DNA of 64,000 nt, from assembly GCA_015231955.1 (NCBI GenBank), contig JADGAN010000004.1, positions 1 to 64,000 of the forward strand, read 5' to 3'. Source of the DNA: Oligoflexia bacterium (GTDB lineage Bacteria > Bdellovibrionota > Bacteriovoracia > Bacteriovoracales > Bacteriovoracaceae). Each line of letters begins with the position of its first letter. Position 1 is the stretch's first letter. The position numbers were made by a program, and so were the translations under genes. Below the pieces are notes generated by a model, which ran no database searches, was not told the origin of the DNA, and worked only from the letters and a program-made list of their open reading frames with translations. Positions 11,477 through 21,870 of this stretch are shown here, in pieces.

Positions 11477-11947
11477 TTACTGTTTTTCTGCGATTATGAA
11501 CTTTATGGCATCAGCGACAGATAACGCCAAGAAGAGCGTTCCACCTATCATCATAGCATTGCCCGCAATGGATAAGCAGCTATCGCTAGCAGTTGCTGGC
11601 TTTGCTTCGCTAGTAACCGGGTCGGCGGCGGCAGCGGCCACAGGACAAATCGTTTTACCTGCAACCACCAGACAGCCTCCCAGCATACCCAGTGCTCCTA
11701 CTTTAATAAGCTCTTTTACTTCTGCAGCAGCAATGGCGGTTAAAGTGGCCTGTTGATCGATGTCGTTAGCATAATTTTTCATTGTATTTGCATAGTCGCC
11801 AATCTCATGCACAATCTGTCCCATGGGATTACTTATCTTGAAAACACTCTTTGGAAAACTATCGGGAATGAGAAATCCCTCTGCATAACTCACTCTCATA
11901 AAAAAACATAATGATAATACCATTATTAACAAACGTGATCGTAACAT
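11477..11947 (-). CDS. Small exported or membrane protein, unknown
   Basis: ATG 11947 is chosen as start because AAAGGAG lies nine bases upstream and the product then begins with a normal signal peptide (MLRSRLLIMVLSLCFFMRVSYA). The longer reading from 12022 lacks this. The mature part (156 aa in all) has two Gly/Ala-rich hydrophobic segments, GALGMLGGCLVVAGKTICPV and GNAMMIGGTLFLALSVADAI, joined by an Ala/Thr-rich linker with Cys residues. It may be an inner-membrane hairpin. No family is recognised. Confidence 0.6.
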   Translation of the reverse strand: MLRSRLLIMVLSLCFFMRVSYAEGFLIPDSFPKSVFKISNPMGQIVHEIGDYANTMKNYANDIDQQATLTAIAAAEVKELIKVGALGMLGGCLVVAGKTICPVAAAAADPVTSEAKPATASDSCLSIAGNAMMIGGTLFLALSVADAIKFIIAEKQ

Positions 11948-12138
11948 AATATGGATCTCCTTTATGCGAACAATAATTGCGCTCTTGGGCCTCAACTTTA
12001 AAGTCAATTGCTTTAAATACAAAGAAAAATAGTGAGTAGTTAGTAAAGTGCTGTATTTGCATTGGTGGATCGTAGCACTTTAGATCTGAAGCGCCACCTC
12101 AGATAGGCAACTCTTTTCACACAACTCTTTTTGTAGCA

Positions 12139-12168
12139 TTGAAAGTATTAAAAAATTTAATTTATAAT
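12139..12168 (+). promoter_or_regulatory. Sigma-70-type promoter
   Basis: TTGAAA (12139-12144) and a perfect TATAAT (12163-12168) are 18 bases apart, 28 bases before the ATG at 12197. The spacer is extremely AT-rich. Confidence 0.55.
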
Positions 12169-12196
12169 TTGCCCATGGAATGGTACTGTCGGTGCC

Positions 12197-13594
12197 ATGA
12201 AAAAAATAGATCATCTCATTGCTTTATGGTGCACACTTTTTGTATTACTGACGCTCCTCTCTCCTGAGAGTGGTGGGCAAAATCCTAATTCGCGCTTTGC
12301 CTTACTGGAATCGATGAGCACTGAGCATAGCTTTCACATCGATCGCTTTACCCATTGGGGAGACGATTGGGCCCGCACTCCCGGGCCAGCTGGCCACTAC
12401 TACTCCAACAAAGCTCCCGGGGCCGCCTTCTGGGCCTTTCCCATCTATAAAATATTACACCCCCTCTTTGGCAGTAGCAAAATCGACGAAACTCATCCGC
12501 CATCCTTTGCTTACAAACAACTTGTCACACTCCTTACGCAAACTATTCCTTATGCCTTGATCTCTTTTTTTCTGCTAAGAGCACTGGTCTTAAATTTTTC
12601 ACTCTCACTTTCCGCTACACTATGGGGAACAGTGGCCCTGCTCTTTGGCAATACTGCTGTCATCTTTGCTGGAACTTTTTTTGGGCACACCCTGACCGCT
12701 TTTTTTCTACTCACAGCTCTACTCTTCTCTTTTCAAAAAAAATTTATCGCTTTTGGATTCTTTTTGGGATTTGCACTCTTATCAGAGTATACCATGGCGC
12801 TAGTAGTCCCTCTTTTTTTGCTCTTGCCACTCTTTGTGGAAACAGAGAAGCAACAGCGCTTATTAGCGCTGTTAAAGTGTGCGCTTGGAGGCGTGATCCC
12901 GGGTGCACTTTGGTGCTGGTACCATACCCTTTGCTTTGGTTATCCATGGCTGACTGCAGGTAGTTTTCAAAATCCTATCTTTCTCGATGTCAAACACCTC
13001 GATCATAATATTGCAGGACTCTTCTCTTGGTGGCCAATTCCTTGGGATATTGGTGCAGAGCTACTCATTGGAGGGCGACGAGGACTACTCTTTACTAATC
13101 CTTGGATTTTGCTTTTGATGGTGATCTCACTGGTACTCTTTATAAAATTAAAACGCAACAATCGTCACCTGCTGCTAATGGTGATCACCTTTGGCAGTAC
13201 ACTTCTTCTCTTGCTGATGAATATGAGCTTTGGAGGATGGCACGCTGGCGCCTCTGCCGGTCCTCGCTACCTCTGTGCGCTCTTTCCTCTCTGGGCGATA
13301 GTGGGTGCTCTTCTTTATGACAAAATAGTTTTATTCTCTACGCCACTAAAAATTTCACTATGGATTACTCTTAGCGTTGCCGTGATTGTTCGCGGAGCAA
13401 TTCTTGCTACCACTGTACTTGCCCCTCACGAAGAGTGGCTTTGGAGTTGGCTTTACCATAACTTTATCCTTGCCAAAAGCTCGACTCCTTTAGTGCGCTT
13501 TTGCCTCTACCTCTCACTTTTCACGGCCCTCTTCCTTTATTCAAAACGTTCCGAGAAAAGTGGTAGACATTCCTCTTTTCAAGGATTCAAATAG
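12197..13594 (+). CDS. Polytopic membrane protein, glycosyltransferase (GT39/GT-C)-like
   Basis: The protein is 465 aa with about ten hydrophobic segments. The N-terminal loop after the first membrane segment has acidic residues and ends HYYSNKAPG followed by AAFWAFP. This is the Y-S-x-K-x-P-G layout seen in lipid-linked sugar transferases of the ArnT/PMT (GT-C) type, and an expected Asp lies in THWGDDW. A GT-C enzyme using a polyprenyl-phosphate sugar in the periplasmic leaflet is therefore likely, but the donor and acceptor are unknown. A lipoprotein gene follows after 32 bases, probably co-transcribed. Confidence 0.6.
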   Translation: MKKIDHLIALWCTLFVLLTLLSPESGGQNPNSRFALLESMSTEHSFHIDRFTHWGDDWARTPGPAGHYYSNKAPGAAFWAFPIYKILHPLFGSSKIDETHPPSFAYKQLVTLLTQTIPYALISFFLLRALVLNFSLSLSATLWGTVALLFGNTAVIFAGTFFGHTLTAFFLLTALLFSFQKKFIAFGFFLGFALLSEYTMALVVPLFLLLPLFVETEKQQRLLALLKCALGGVIPGALWCWYHTLCFGYPWLTAGSFQNPIFLDVKHLDHNIAGLFSWWPIPWDIGAELLIGGRRGLLFTNPWILLLMVISLVLFIKLKRNNRHLLLMVITFGSTLLLLLMNMSFGGWHAGASAGPRYLCALFPLWAIVGALLYDKIVLFSTPLKISLWITLSVAVIVRGAILATTVLAPHEEWLWSWLYHNFILAKSSTPLVRFCLYLSLFTALFLYSKRSEKSGRHSSFQGFK

Positions 13595-13626
13595 AAAATA
13601 TAAAAATTTTTTTTGGAGGGGAACTT

Positions 13627-15042
13627 ATGAAAAGAAAACAATTTTTAATATCTTCTTTATCTCTTGCTTCATTCATCTTTTCTATGGGTGCTTTTTATGG
13701 CTGTAGCGATGATAGCGCTCCTGCAGCAGCAGCATCTTCTTCTTCTGGCAACCAAGTGACCTCACTGGCACAACTTCCAGGGGCCACCACTCCTGTAAAT
13801 GGAACTTATGCCGATTTTTTGCGCTCCTTGGATACCATCTATCCCGATGGTTATATCGAGCACGATTATGCTGAAGGAAAAGCTGCAACCACCGGGCAAG
13901 TATTATCAGCAGCATCCATCACTCCCTTTTCCTCTGCAACGGCGAAGACTCGTGGCGGATGTGAAGCGGTTGCCCTCTTAAAAGAGAGCTACTCTTTGGC
14001 CGCTCAGCCCGATAAAATCAAATGCTATATTGGCAAGATTGAGGCCAATCAAACAGCAGCAGGACTCACTTCTGGGCAACTTAAAACCGATGGAACTTAC
14101 AACTACTTTACCGTTGTTGAGAATGGCAATACTGCAGGCCAAATCAAATTTAAACTAACCAAGAGTGGCGGTGTGGTCACCAATTTTGAAATGTTTGAAT
14201 GCATGAATACTCCTGGAACTCAAAGTGGTTATATCAGTACTACAATCAGTGGTACTACTTTTGCTATGTCCATGAAAAATCTTCATAGCTACTCCTCTGG
14301 CTCCAATAGTGGAACGTATCGAGGTGACTTTACTGTAAGCGGAACCTTGTCAGGAACCTCCTTAACCTCAAAGCAATTCACTTCCATCTTTGAAAACAGC
14401 GGGACTTTCAGTGGCAATACCAATAGCGGTTATGGAAAAGTTGTAGTGGATGAGTATGCCTCTACCTTTAAGATCAATGCTTACAACCACTTTGAAGGAA
14501 CGGGAATTTGGGGAAGCAACTACTTTGCCAATAGCCAAAACGCAACAATCTTTGGTGTGGTTCAGCTGCTAAATGCCACCCCAGGCAAGATGTCTACACT
14601 TGCTGCAGGAGACGGCTCCTTAAAAGCAATTTTAGTGGGTAAAAACAAGAGCGGTACTAGCGCAGTTACTGTGAGTGAGGCGAATGCTTGTGTTACTAAT
14701 GGCGTTGGGAACTGCTGGGTTCAAGATGAAACCGTAAGTGATGCTTGGACAGGCGATGGCAACCCAGCTGAGATCACCTTTAACAGCAGTGCTTATGGGT
14801 ATACGGAAGTCAATGCTACCACTCCATCACTTACCCAAAGCGATCCAACAATCACCTTTGGCACATCAGAAACCTGGGATTGCTCCACTATTGCTACTGC
14901 TGATGCGGCCGCAGGAGTAACCATGCTGACAGTTACATTAGGCAGTACTCTTCAAACAGAACTTGCCTCTTGTGACACACTCTACGGCTTTGGTGAGCAA
15001 GGTGGCCGTATCGAGTGCTGGCAGTTAGATCGCAACAATTAA
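13627..15042 (+). CDS. Predicted lipoprotein, unknown function
   Basis: The protein is 471 aa. The N-terminus MKRKQFLISSLSL runs into a hydrophobic stretch and a lipobox-like AFYGC, followed by an Ser/Ala/Pro-rich linker. The rest is Thr/Ser/Gly-rich with many short strands and about ten Cys, suggesting a beta-rich surface protein. GGAGGGG precedes the ATG. It lies 32 bases after the glycosyltransferase-like gene. The 3' end is only nine bases from the convergent 811-aa gene. No family is recognised. Confidence 0.65.
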   Translation: MKRKQFLISSLSLASFIFSMGAFYGCSDDSAPAAAASSSSGNQVTSLAQLPGATTPVNGTYADFLRSLDTIYPDGYIEHDYAEGKAATTGQVLSAASITPFSSATAKTRGGCEAVALLKESYSLAAQPDKIKCYIGKIEANQTAAGLTSGQLKTDGTYNYFTVVENGNTAGQIKFKLTKSGGVVTNFEMFECMNTPGTQSGYISTTISGTTFAMSMKNLHSYSSGSNSGTYRGDFTVSGTLSGTSLTSKQFTSIFENSGTFSGNTNSGYGKVVVDEYASTFKINAYNHFEGTGIWGSNYFANSQNATIFGVVQLLNATPGKMSTLAAGDGSLKAILVGKNKSGTSAVTVSEANACVTNGVGNCWVQDETVSDAWTGDGNPAEITFNSSAYGYTEVNATTPSLTQSDPTITFGTSETWDCSTIATADAAAGVTMLTVTLGSTLQTELASCDTLYGFGEQGGRIECWQLDRNN

Positions 15043-15051
15043 CTATTACCG

Positions 15052-17487
15052 CTACTCTTTCTTTAACTCCTGCAAACGGACTTCATAATTTTGAATGCGC
15101 TCAGAAAGTGTCTCTAATGCTTTAGTTTTGCCTTCTCCTTGCGAGCGAAAAACAGAGGACCAATTCTCTTTCGCATGTGGGCCTAAGGTCACTGGCATTT
15201 GCTCATAGATGGCCCCGAACTCTGGATGATTTTTTTCTGCACCGAAGAGTTTGGCCCCGAAACGAAGCGCAGGAAAGAGGGCAGCAGCAACCCCTGTAGT
15301 AATGCCATTTTTAAAATTTTCCATTCTGGTCGATAATCCATCATCTAAATTGGCCAACATTTGCTGATTAAGCGCAATTTTCTTTTCCAATAGTTTTGGA
15401 TTACTCCACTCCTTTTCCGTAGCAATAAGGGTTGGCAAGTTTGCATGCTGTTCATAATAACCACGACGATCACGCTCCCTTTGAAAATGCATGGTAAGTG
15501 GATAGCTTGCTTCCACCTCACGTATGCTTACACTTTCGTCATTAGCAGTAACGCTAAACTTATCCACTTGATTGTGAAATTTTCTTAAATACTTATCAAC
15601 AATGGATTTGATCTCCGGATCCTGACTCTCTAAAATCTCTTGTGGTACTCTTAAGGAGCCCATTAAAATTTTAGACTCTCCATCGGCATCCCCAATCAAG
15701 GCATCTCTTTTTTGCTTTTGCGCAGTCAAAATCCAAGCATCCACAATATGGAGAGCAATATCAAAACTCTTTCCACTTGGCGTAGTGATAGTGATGGCCG
15801 CTGGTTCAGCATCGCCTAAATACCAGTGAAAATCTTTAAGTGTTGCCTTAAATTTTTCTTTCGTATCCAGCGATTGCATACTCCCTTCTGAATAATTATA
15901 GGTAAAACTTTGTCCGGGCAAAAGTTCACCTGCTGTTGCAACTGCTTTGGCAAGTGTTGAGGGTTCATAATTAGAAACCTCTTCTCCGGTAACAGCAAAC
16001 TCCCACTCACTAGCGTAAAGCGGTTTATGCCAATACCCAGTAGCACCCACTTCATTGCTTCCTAACACCCGTAACTCTCGGGCGGCATTGCCCTCTCCTG
16101 TTAAAAAGATGGCGATGCGATTGGACATAGTCGCCTTGCCTGTTAGAGGAATAGGGGCCACTTCACCCCAACCAGGAAGCGGGCGATGACGAACACCAGT
16201 ACAAAGTTCATGAATCATATTCGGATCAGCATCTTTTGTGCCCTCAAAGGAGTGATAATTTCCAGGACAGCCACCCATGATTTCATAATCGTACATCCGC
16301 GTATACATTTTGCGTTGTCCACTGCCATCATCCTTGCCTACGATGAACATAGTAGAACCAGCAGAGGAGATATTCTCTGCTTGAAACATGCCGCGATCGG
16401 GTGTTACAAAGGCCCTCGACCAGTTGCCAGGAAGTCCAGTGTCGGTGTAACGAATCACTCTTCCATTAGGATCTAAACTAAAAAGTGTGGCAGTAAAACC
16501 AAAATCAAACTTATTTCCTAGACCATCTTCAAAGTAGTGAACGATATCTTTTTGATCCATAAACTCTTTCGTGTAACGAATATCGGGTTTCTCTTTGACC
16601 GAGCAACCAAAAGTCCATGCTTTAGAATCTTTTGGCAAAAAAAGTTCTTGCCCTAAAGGGTCACCAATCTCTTTGTACCAATCTACAGGGCGCTCAAGCA
16701 CCGTTGGCTTATACATATGGAAGCGATTCTCATTAGAGAGTGCAACTACAATCTCACTCGCGGCCTGAAATTCCTTAATGTACTCTCCCTTCTTAAGGGT
16801 GGAAGGAACTCCTGTACCATCGTGAAGGTTCCATTGATTGCGATTTCCTACTTTTTCTTTTTCTTCTAACAAGAAGAGATTGCCTCCTTTCATGACGGGA
16901 GCGAATTTTTCTTTGTGGTTTTCACGATTAGGGCGCACATAAATGCGATGATCTTCAGGATTTAAATACCACTCAAAATTCCCAGTTAAATCAATCTTTT
17001 TAGGATTCCTAAAGTGCACCTCTTGTGGAAAGGGTGAAAAATCTTGCCGCAACTTTTTTAGCATTTTTTGCAACTCAACTAGTTTTAAACTTTTGCTGGG
17101 ATCATCCAATTCACACATTGCACTTACAGATTCTAAGGTTTCATAAAAATGCCCTTTTCGTAGTCGATACAAAATATCTGTAAGCGATAAAACGTCTGGA
17201 GAACAAAATATCTCTTCTTTAAAACCTATTTGTAAAAGTATTTGCAAATCTTGATCCCTCATCAATGGAATAGCATCTAGCGATTTAAGATAAGGGCCAA
17301 TCTCTGGCAAATAAAAAAAATTTTTCTTTTCTAATGCCTGAATGAAGGCGATTTCCTTTGCGTATTTAGAAGCATCTTGCTCATATTTCTCAAGACACCC
17401 ACTAGCAAAAAGCAAGCTGCTTTTTGCTACTGCCATCGCCACCACGGTAAGAATGGCCATTGTTTTTAATCCAAACATCTTTTGCAT
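15052..17487 (-). CDS. Exported 811-aa protein, unknown
   Basis: A signal peptide (MQKMFGLKTMAILTVVAMAV...) is followed by LFASGC, which could be either a signal peptidase I site or a lipobox. The mature part begins helical. It then has a middle region with repeated aromatic/Gly turns that may be a beta-propeller-like or sugar-binding fold (for example WYLNPEDHRIYVRP), and it ends with a Lys/Glu-rich helix. AGGAGG lies eight bases before the ATG. It is monocistronic. I cannot name a family. Confidence 0.65.
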   Translation of the reverse strand: MQKMFGLKTMAILTVVAMAVAKSSLLFASGCLEKYEQDASKYAKEIAFIQALEKKNFFYLPEIGPYLKSLDAIPLMRDQDLQILLQIGFKEEIFCSPDVLSLTDILYRLRKGHFYETLESVSAMCELDDPSKSLKLVELQKMLKKLRQDFSPFPQEVHFRNPKKIDLTGNFEWYLNPEDHRIYVRPNRENHKEKFAPVMKGGNLFLLEEKEKVGNRNQWNLHDGTGVPSTLKKGEYIKEFQAASEIVVALSNENRFHMYKPTVLERPVDWYKEIGDPLGQELFLPKDSKAWTFGCSVKEKPDIRYTKEFMDQKDIVHYFEDGLGNKFDFGFTATLFSLDPNGRVIRYTDTGLPGNWSRAFVTPDRGMFQAENISSAGSTMFIVGKDDGSGQRKMYTRMYDYEIMGGCPGNYHSFEGTKDADPNMIHELCTGVRHRPLPGWGEVAPIPLTGKATMSNRIAIFLTGEGNAARELRVLGSNEVGATGYWHKPLYASEWEFAVTGEEVSNYEPSTLAKAVATAGELLPGQSFTYNYSEGSMQSLDTKEKFKATLKDFHWYLGDAEPAAITITTPSGKSFDIALHIVDAWILTAQKQKRDALIGDADGESKILMGSLRVPQEILESQDPEIKSIVDKYLRKFHNQVDKFSVTANDESVSIREVEASYPLTMHFQRERDRRGYYEQHANLPTLIATEKEWSNPKLLEKKIALNQQMLANLDDGLSTRMENFKNGITTGVAAALFPALRFGAKLFGAEKNHPEFGAIYEQMPVTLGPHAKENWSSVFRSQGEGKTKALETLSERIQNYEVRLQELKKE

Positions 17488-17771
17488 TTTCTCTTCCTCC
17501 TTATAAATAAAGTTTCTTTAATTTGGAGCAGTAGAATACAACGGATACTTGCATTTATTTCAATATTTTTTATTTAACACCTTTTTCTAGCTACTTAACT
17601 CTTAATAAAACAATTTTGACCTCTACCTTACTGGCATAATTTATTGCCACCTCGTCTATTTTTATTCCTGTATTTTTTTCAGGGTTGGTCAGTGTGGATG
17701 GTTTTTTTGTGGCTTTCTGCGCAATCCATGGCATACTCCTGGCAATTTTATTTTATCAGGAGCAGGTTATC

Positions 17772-17972
17772 ATGGAAAAGATGCTATCCCACTTATCGTT
17801 ATTACAAGGGCAACTACAACAATATGTCCTAAACAGTTACTCAAAACTAAGACGACCTACTATCAGCGATCTTAAATATTGTTATAAAGAGTATCCTTTT
17901 TTAAGCAAAATTTTCATCTTCGTATTGTTCTGGATCTTTTCTATTTTTACTGCCAACGCTATCTTTCTATGA
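17772..17972 (+). CDS. Possible small single-pass membrane protein
   Basis: ATG 17772 is preceded at nine bases by AGGAG and gives 66 aa: an amphipathic N-terminus, then a C-terminal hydrophobic segment (FIFVLFWIFSIFTANAIFL). The same frame is open back to a TTG at 17685, which would add another hydrophobic segment, but that start has no clear ribosome site. It overlaps the 3' end of the convergent MFS gene by six bases. Evidence is limited to the ribosome site and hydrophobicity. Confidence 0.4.
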   Translation: MEKMLSHLSLLQGQLQQYVLNSYSKLRRPTISDLKYCYKEYPFLSKIFIFVLFWIFSIFTANAIFL

Positions 17973-19592
17973 TGGTTTTGCCGCAAGTGAGAGATCACCT
18001 AAATCATCATCATCATCAGCGGCAGTAGTAGCAGCGACTGTAGCGGCTTCACGCTTCTCCTCATTTTGTTGTAGTTCCGCCTTCCTAAAAAGTTTTCTAA
18101 AAAAAAGTAGTGCAAGTGGAGAGATCATCGACATCGAGCCGATCCAAATCCACACCATATAGTGGTATGGAAAAGAGGTTGCGCCTACTGGTGTATAGGT
18201 TGCCACCAACCAACCCGACAAGGGGCCTGCAAAAAATTTAGCAAGAAAAAAGGGTAAATAAGAAAGAGAGATGTAGGCACCCTCTTTTCCTTTGGGAGCA
18301 ATCTCTGCCGTAAATTGCATCAAGCGAGGAGACCAGATCGCCTCGCCCACAGTAAAGACTGCCACCATCACTACCAGTGCTAAAAAGATCGGTTGTTGTT
18401 GCACAAGTGGCACCTCCAACCAGCGATCAAAGACCAGTTCTGAAACCCAAGTGTTCATGAGTGGAGTGAAAAATTGCGCTGGCAATACTGCTATAAAGAG
18501 AGCGGAAGCACTAATTCCTGTACCCACAAAGAGTAAAGTGTATGACTTAATATTTTTAGTCATTGCTGCCACTAATGGAGTGAGAAAAACAATCATAACT
18601 GGATTTAATACGCCAAAGATGGAACCAATCTTTACCCCTTCGCCTAAAACACGAATACCATATTTGGGAAAGGTGTAATGGAAATGGTAGAAAGCCATAC
18701 GAACAAAGACTAGTGTTCCTAACATGAAAAGGTAGACCCAAAAAGGTTTCTCTACCACCACCTTTTTTAAAATCGCCAAAGAGTCGCTTGCTGCTTTCTT
18801 GATCGCTTGCCAAGCACCGGACTGTGCTGGAGTTTGTACTGGAGTTAAAGCTGGAGTTGGAGCAGTTCCGAGAAACAGCTTTCCATCTTTAAACTCCACT
18901 CCTTCTCGCAAACAGTAGACACCAATAAAGTTTAAAACAGTAAAACCAAGCCCTGCCAAAAAGATGGTTTGATAGGTACTAATTGAGATTGCCCCTTGAA
19001 AAAACTCTAAGCTTCCTCGCTCTCCCATCCATTTTCTAATAAAGTCAAAGATCCAAGCTCCACCGGCCCATCCCACATTCATTAAAGTATAAAAGAGTGC
19101 AAATCCAAGCGCCGTGGTTTCGGGTTTAGTATACTTTTTAATCCCCACAGAGAGCACCGGCCCCATCATGGCCATTCCAATTCCTAGTGGAATAAATCCA
19201 AAGAAGGTAAGGATATAAATATTAGTGGAAAAAGGCATCACTAGTCGCGCACAAAAGAGCAGCAGCGTACCCACTAGCAATGTTTTCCGAATGCCAATCG
19301 CATCCGCCACCGAGCCCACAAACATGGTGGCAAGTGTAAGCGACATCGACCACACTCCGATAAAAGAGCCGGCCGCAATATCACTGAGACCTACATCTGA
19401 AGATAAGAAGAGGACAAAGCAGAGATTCATCGACCCATAGGCGATATATTCCATCACCTTTGCCAGAAATAAAATAATCAGCTCACGCGGTGACGATTTA
19501 AGGCCCTTGGTATAGCTAATAACCATGTAGATGAATGCTGCTATAAAAGCAATCATACCCACATAGATGACGATATCGACTGTTTTCATCAT
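17967..19592 (-). CDS. Major facilitator superfamily transporter
   Basis: The protein is 541 aa with about twelve membrane segments and the MFS loop 2-3 signature as GSVADAIGIRKTLLVG. An unusually long N-terminal segment precedes the first conserved helix, and the C-terminus ends in an Ala/Thr-rich tail with a DDDDDLGDL acidic cluster. The general pattern resembles peptide/POT-like or nitrate-type MFS members, but the substrate is not deducible. AGGAGGG lies upstream of the ATGATG start. It is divergent from the DUF2723 gene across 100 bases. Confidence 0.85.
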   Translation of the reverse strand: MMKTVDIVIYVGMIAFIAAFIYMVISYTKGLKSSPRELIILFLAKVMEYIAYGSMNLCFVLFLSSDVGLSDIAAGSFIGVWSMSLTLATMFVGSVADAIGIRKTLLVGTLLLFCARLVMPFSTNIYILTFFGFIPLGIGMAMMGPVLSVGIKKYTKPETTALGFALFYTLMNVGWAGGAWIFDFIRKWMGERGSLEFFQGAISISTYQTIFLAGLGFTVLNFIGVYCLREGVEFKDGKLFLGTAPTPALTPVQTPAQSGAWQAIKKAASDSLAILKKVVVEKPFWVYLFMLGTLVFVRMAFYHFHYTFPKYGIRVLGEGVKIGSIFGVLNPVMIVFLTPLVAAMTKNIKSYTLLFVGTGISASALFIAVLPAQFFTPLMNTWVSELVFDRWLEVPLVQQQPIFLALVVMVAVFTVGEAIWSPRLMQFTAEIAPKGKEGAYISLSYLPFFLAKFFAGPLSGWLVATYTPVGATSFPYHYMVWIWIGSMSMISPLALLFFRKLFRKAELQQNEEKREAATVAATTAADDDDDLGDLSLAAKPS

Positions 19593-19692
19593 TTACAAAC
19601 CCTCCTATTTATCTTGATTATTTTTTTATAACATTTTCCCTCTGCCTTTTAAAGAGTGACAGGTAATTTTAGACAATGCTACTCTTGAGCTT

Positions 19693-21456
19693 ATGGCCAG
19701 CAATCGTGTTCTCTTTCCGTTTCTCTTTTTCCTCTTATTTATCATGCTTTTTCCTGCGCTTCTCTATTATTTCACTGCTGCTCATACCATACAAGCAAAC
19801 GACTCCAGTGAACTATTAGCAAGTGCAGTCAATTTACAAGTGGCCCATCCACCTGGTTTTCCACTTTTTAGCTGGCTCTATCATCTACCACTTACTCTTG
19901 GTGATGCCCAAAGTGTCGCTTATCGTGGATCACTCTTTACTGCATTTCTAGCATTGCTTACTCTTTTATGTTTATTTAAGCTTTGCACTCACCACGGCCA
20001 ATCTCCTCTCGTCTCCTGCCTAGCACTTCTGCCACTGGCCACATCACACCTCTTTTGGAAATACGCCATTATCCCTGAAGTGTTTATGCTCAATAACCTT
20101 ATTATTGCCCTCTTCTTCTATCTTTACTTCACCCAAAATAACTGTCCACTCCTTCTCACAATCATCTTTGCTCTTGGAATGTGCAACCACCATACGACGA
20201 TTTTTCTTTTGCCTCCACTGCTACACGCACACTACAAGCTCCCCTTGAAAAAAATTTTCCTGCATATTTTTGTTATGGCCACCATTGTTGCTCTCTTTTA
20301 TTATTCACTCTTACTATTGCATCCTAACTCTCGCTTCTCCTGGGGTCTTTTACAAACGCCTCTAGATATCTACAACCATTTCCTACGTAAAGAGTATGGA
20401 AGCTTTCAGCTGCATGGACACTCCTTTGCTGCTGCCACCACTTTTGCTCCTCTACCAATAATCTATTTCTTTTTCCAAAGCATCTTGCTTGACCTTTGGC
20501 CCACTTTGCTCCTCGCCGTGATCACCCTTCTCTCGCCCATTGCCTTAAATCGAAAAATTTTGATTACTCTTCTTTCCTTCGTTCTCTACCTGATCATCTT
20601 CTTTTCCTTATCCAACCTTCCTCTGACTCAGGAATGGATACCGATTCTCGAGCGCTTCTTTCTCTTTCCCATGCTCTTATTGGTCATTCTTGCTTGTATT
20701 GGAGTGGCCAAAGCAAAAAATCACTTTTTGCTTCTAGGAGTGTCTCTAGTCATCTCCACATCCATAAACCTCTATCAAAATTTTCAAAAAAATGATTACT
20801 CTCAAAATACCATTATCGAAGATTACGCCAAAAATTTGATGGCGATGATTGCAGTAAACAACAAAACTCCAGTAATTATTGCCAATAACGATACCCAATA
20901 TTTTTCTTTGCTCTATCTGCAAGCAGTCCTAAAGATCAACCCCCATGCCCTCATCTTTTCCCAAGGTATGTTTTTTGATTTACAACTCTATAAAAAACTC
21001 GCCCCGCTCTATCCTAAAATCAACTTTCCGCAAACGGTTCCAAGCGACAAAGATATCCTGAAACATTTTATTATTCCCAATCTTGCGTTTGCTGACTTTT
21101 ATCTTTTTAAAAACTTCAACGATAGCAAAAATTTCAAACTTACTTTTTTACCACTTGCTCGAAAAATAGAAGAGGGATCTCAACTCTATTTTGATGAAAG
21201 TTCACGCTCACAACTTAGCTTTCGCCACTCTCCGAGTTTGATCACGCATCGAAATCCCAGCTACTTTGTGGAGCAGGAACTCTTTTCCGAATACGCTTAT
21301 TTCTACCTGGCCTACGGCAAACATCATGGTGGAGCAAAGGCCATTCATGCCTATAAAAAGGCCCTCGCACTTGTTCCCTATTGTTTGCCTGCGCTTACCA
21401 ACTTATGCATCTTAGAAGCAAGCAATGAGCTTTGCACCACCAGATCATTTAAGTAA
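19693..21456 (+). CDS. DUF2723 family membrane protein (GT-C-like)
   Basis: The protein is 587 aa with roughly ten membrane helices. The N-terminal loop DSSELLASAVNLQVAHPPGF matches the DUF2723 hallmark (an acidic D-x-x-E, then A-H-P-P-G-Y/F-P-L). DUF2723 proteins are thought to be GT-C fold protein or lipid glycosyltransferases. The soluble C-terminal part ends with a TPR-like helix pair (AYKKALALVPYCLPALTNLCIL). With the 465-aa protein at 12197 this makes two candidate GT-C enzymes within 10 kb. Confidence 0.8.
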   Translation: MASNRVLFPFLFFLLFIMLFPALLYYFTAAHTIQANDSSELLASAVNLQVAHPPGFPLFSWLYHLPLTLGDAQSVAYRGSLFTAFLALLTLLCLFKLCTHHGQSPLVSCLALLPLATSHLFWKYAIIPEVFMLNNLIIALFFYLYFTQNNCPLLLTIIFALGMCNHHTTIFLLPPLLHAHYKLPLKKIFLHIFVMATIVALFYYSLLLLHPNSRFSWGLLQTPLDIYNHFLRKEYGSFQLHGHSFAAATTFAPLPIIYFFFQSILLDLWPTLLLAVITLLSPIALNRKILITLLSFVLYLIIFFSLSNLPLTQEWIPILERFFLFPMLLLVILACIGVAKAKNHFLLLGVSLVISTSINLYQNFQKNDYSQNTIIEDYAKNLMAMIAVNNKTPVIIANNDTQYFSLLYLQAVLKINPHALIFSQGMFFDLQLYKKLAPLYPKINFPQTVPSDKDILKHFIIPNLAFADFYLFKNFNDSKNFKLTFLPLARKIEEGSQLYFDESSRSQLSFRHSPSLITHRNPSYFVEQELFSEYAYFYLAYGKHHGGAKAIHAYKKALALVPYCLPALTNLCILEASNELCTTRSFK

Positions 21457-21497
21457 GATAGAGAGAACTTTCCTGTGGTGCAACGGTGGCCCGATAA

Positions 21498-21836
21498 TTA
21501 TTGAATATTATTCTTTTTTGAAAAATATTTTTGTATATCATTTACATATCCTAAAGGAGCAATAACCAAATAAGAGCACATAACAATTCCAATTATTAAT
21601 AACACGATATTGGTATAAAAATGATGGTATGTTTTTTTTAATATCATAAAAACTAGGCAAGCCAGAAACTCTAACCATAAAAAAACAAGCACAAACCCAC
21701 CACCTATCTCACACAAAGCTTCCCATGGAATGAATACGACAAAGGGTTCTTTAGAAGCGCTTTGGAATATAAAAAAAGTAGATATAGGCATTAGCATGAA
21801 AAAAGTGAGGTATATACTTTTTTGTAATAATATCAT
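21498..21836 (-). CDS. Small membrane protein, three hydrophobic segments
   Basis: The protein is 112 aa with hydrophobic stretches at about 8-25, 40-68 and 75-95, and a polar C-terminus (IQKYFSKKNNIQ). There is no recognisable family and no strong ribosome binding site. It is located between the DUF2723 gene and the PAS relic, in a region with lower GC than its neighbours. Confidence 0.45.
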   Translation of the reverse strand: MILLQKSIYLTFFMLMPISTFFIFQSASKEPFVVFIPWEALCEIGGGFVLVFLWLEFLACLVFMILKKTYHHFYTNIVLLIIGIVMCSYLVIAPLGYVNDIQKYFSKKNNIQ

Positions 21837-21870
21837 GATTTATTAATCTCAAAAAAAAGGTGGAAAAACA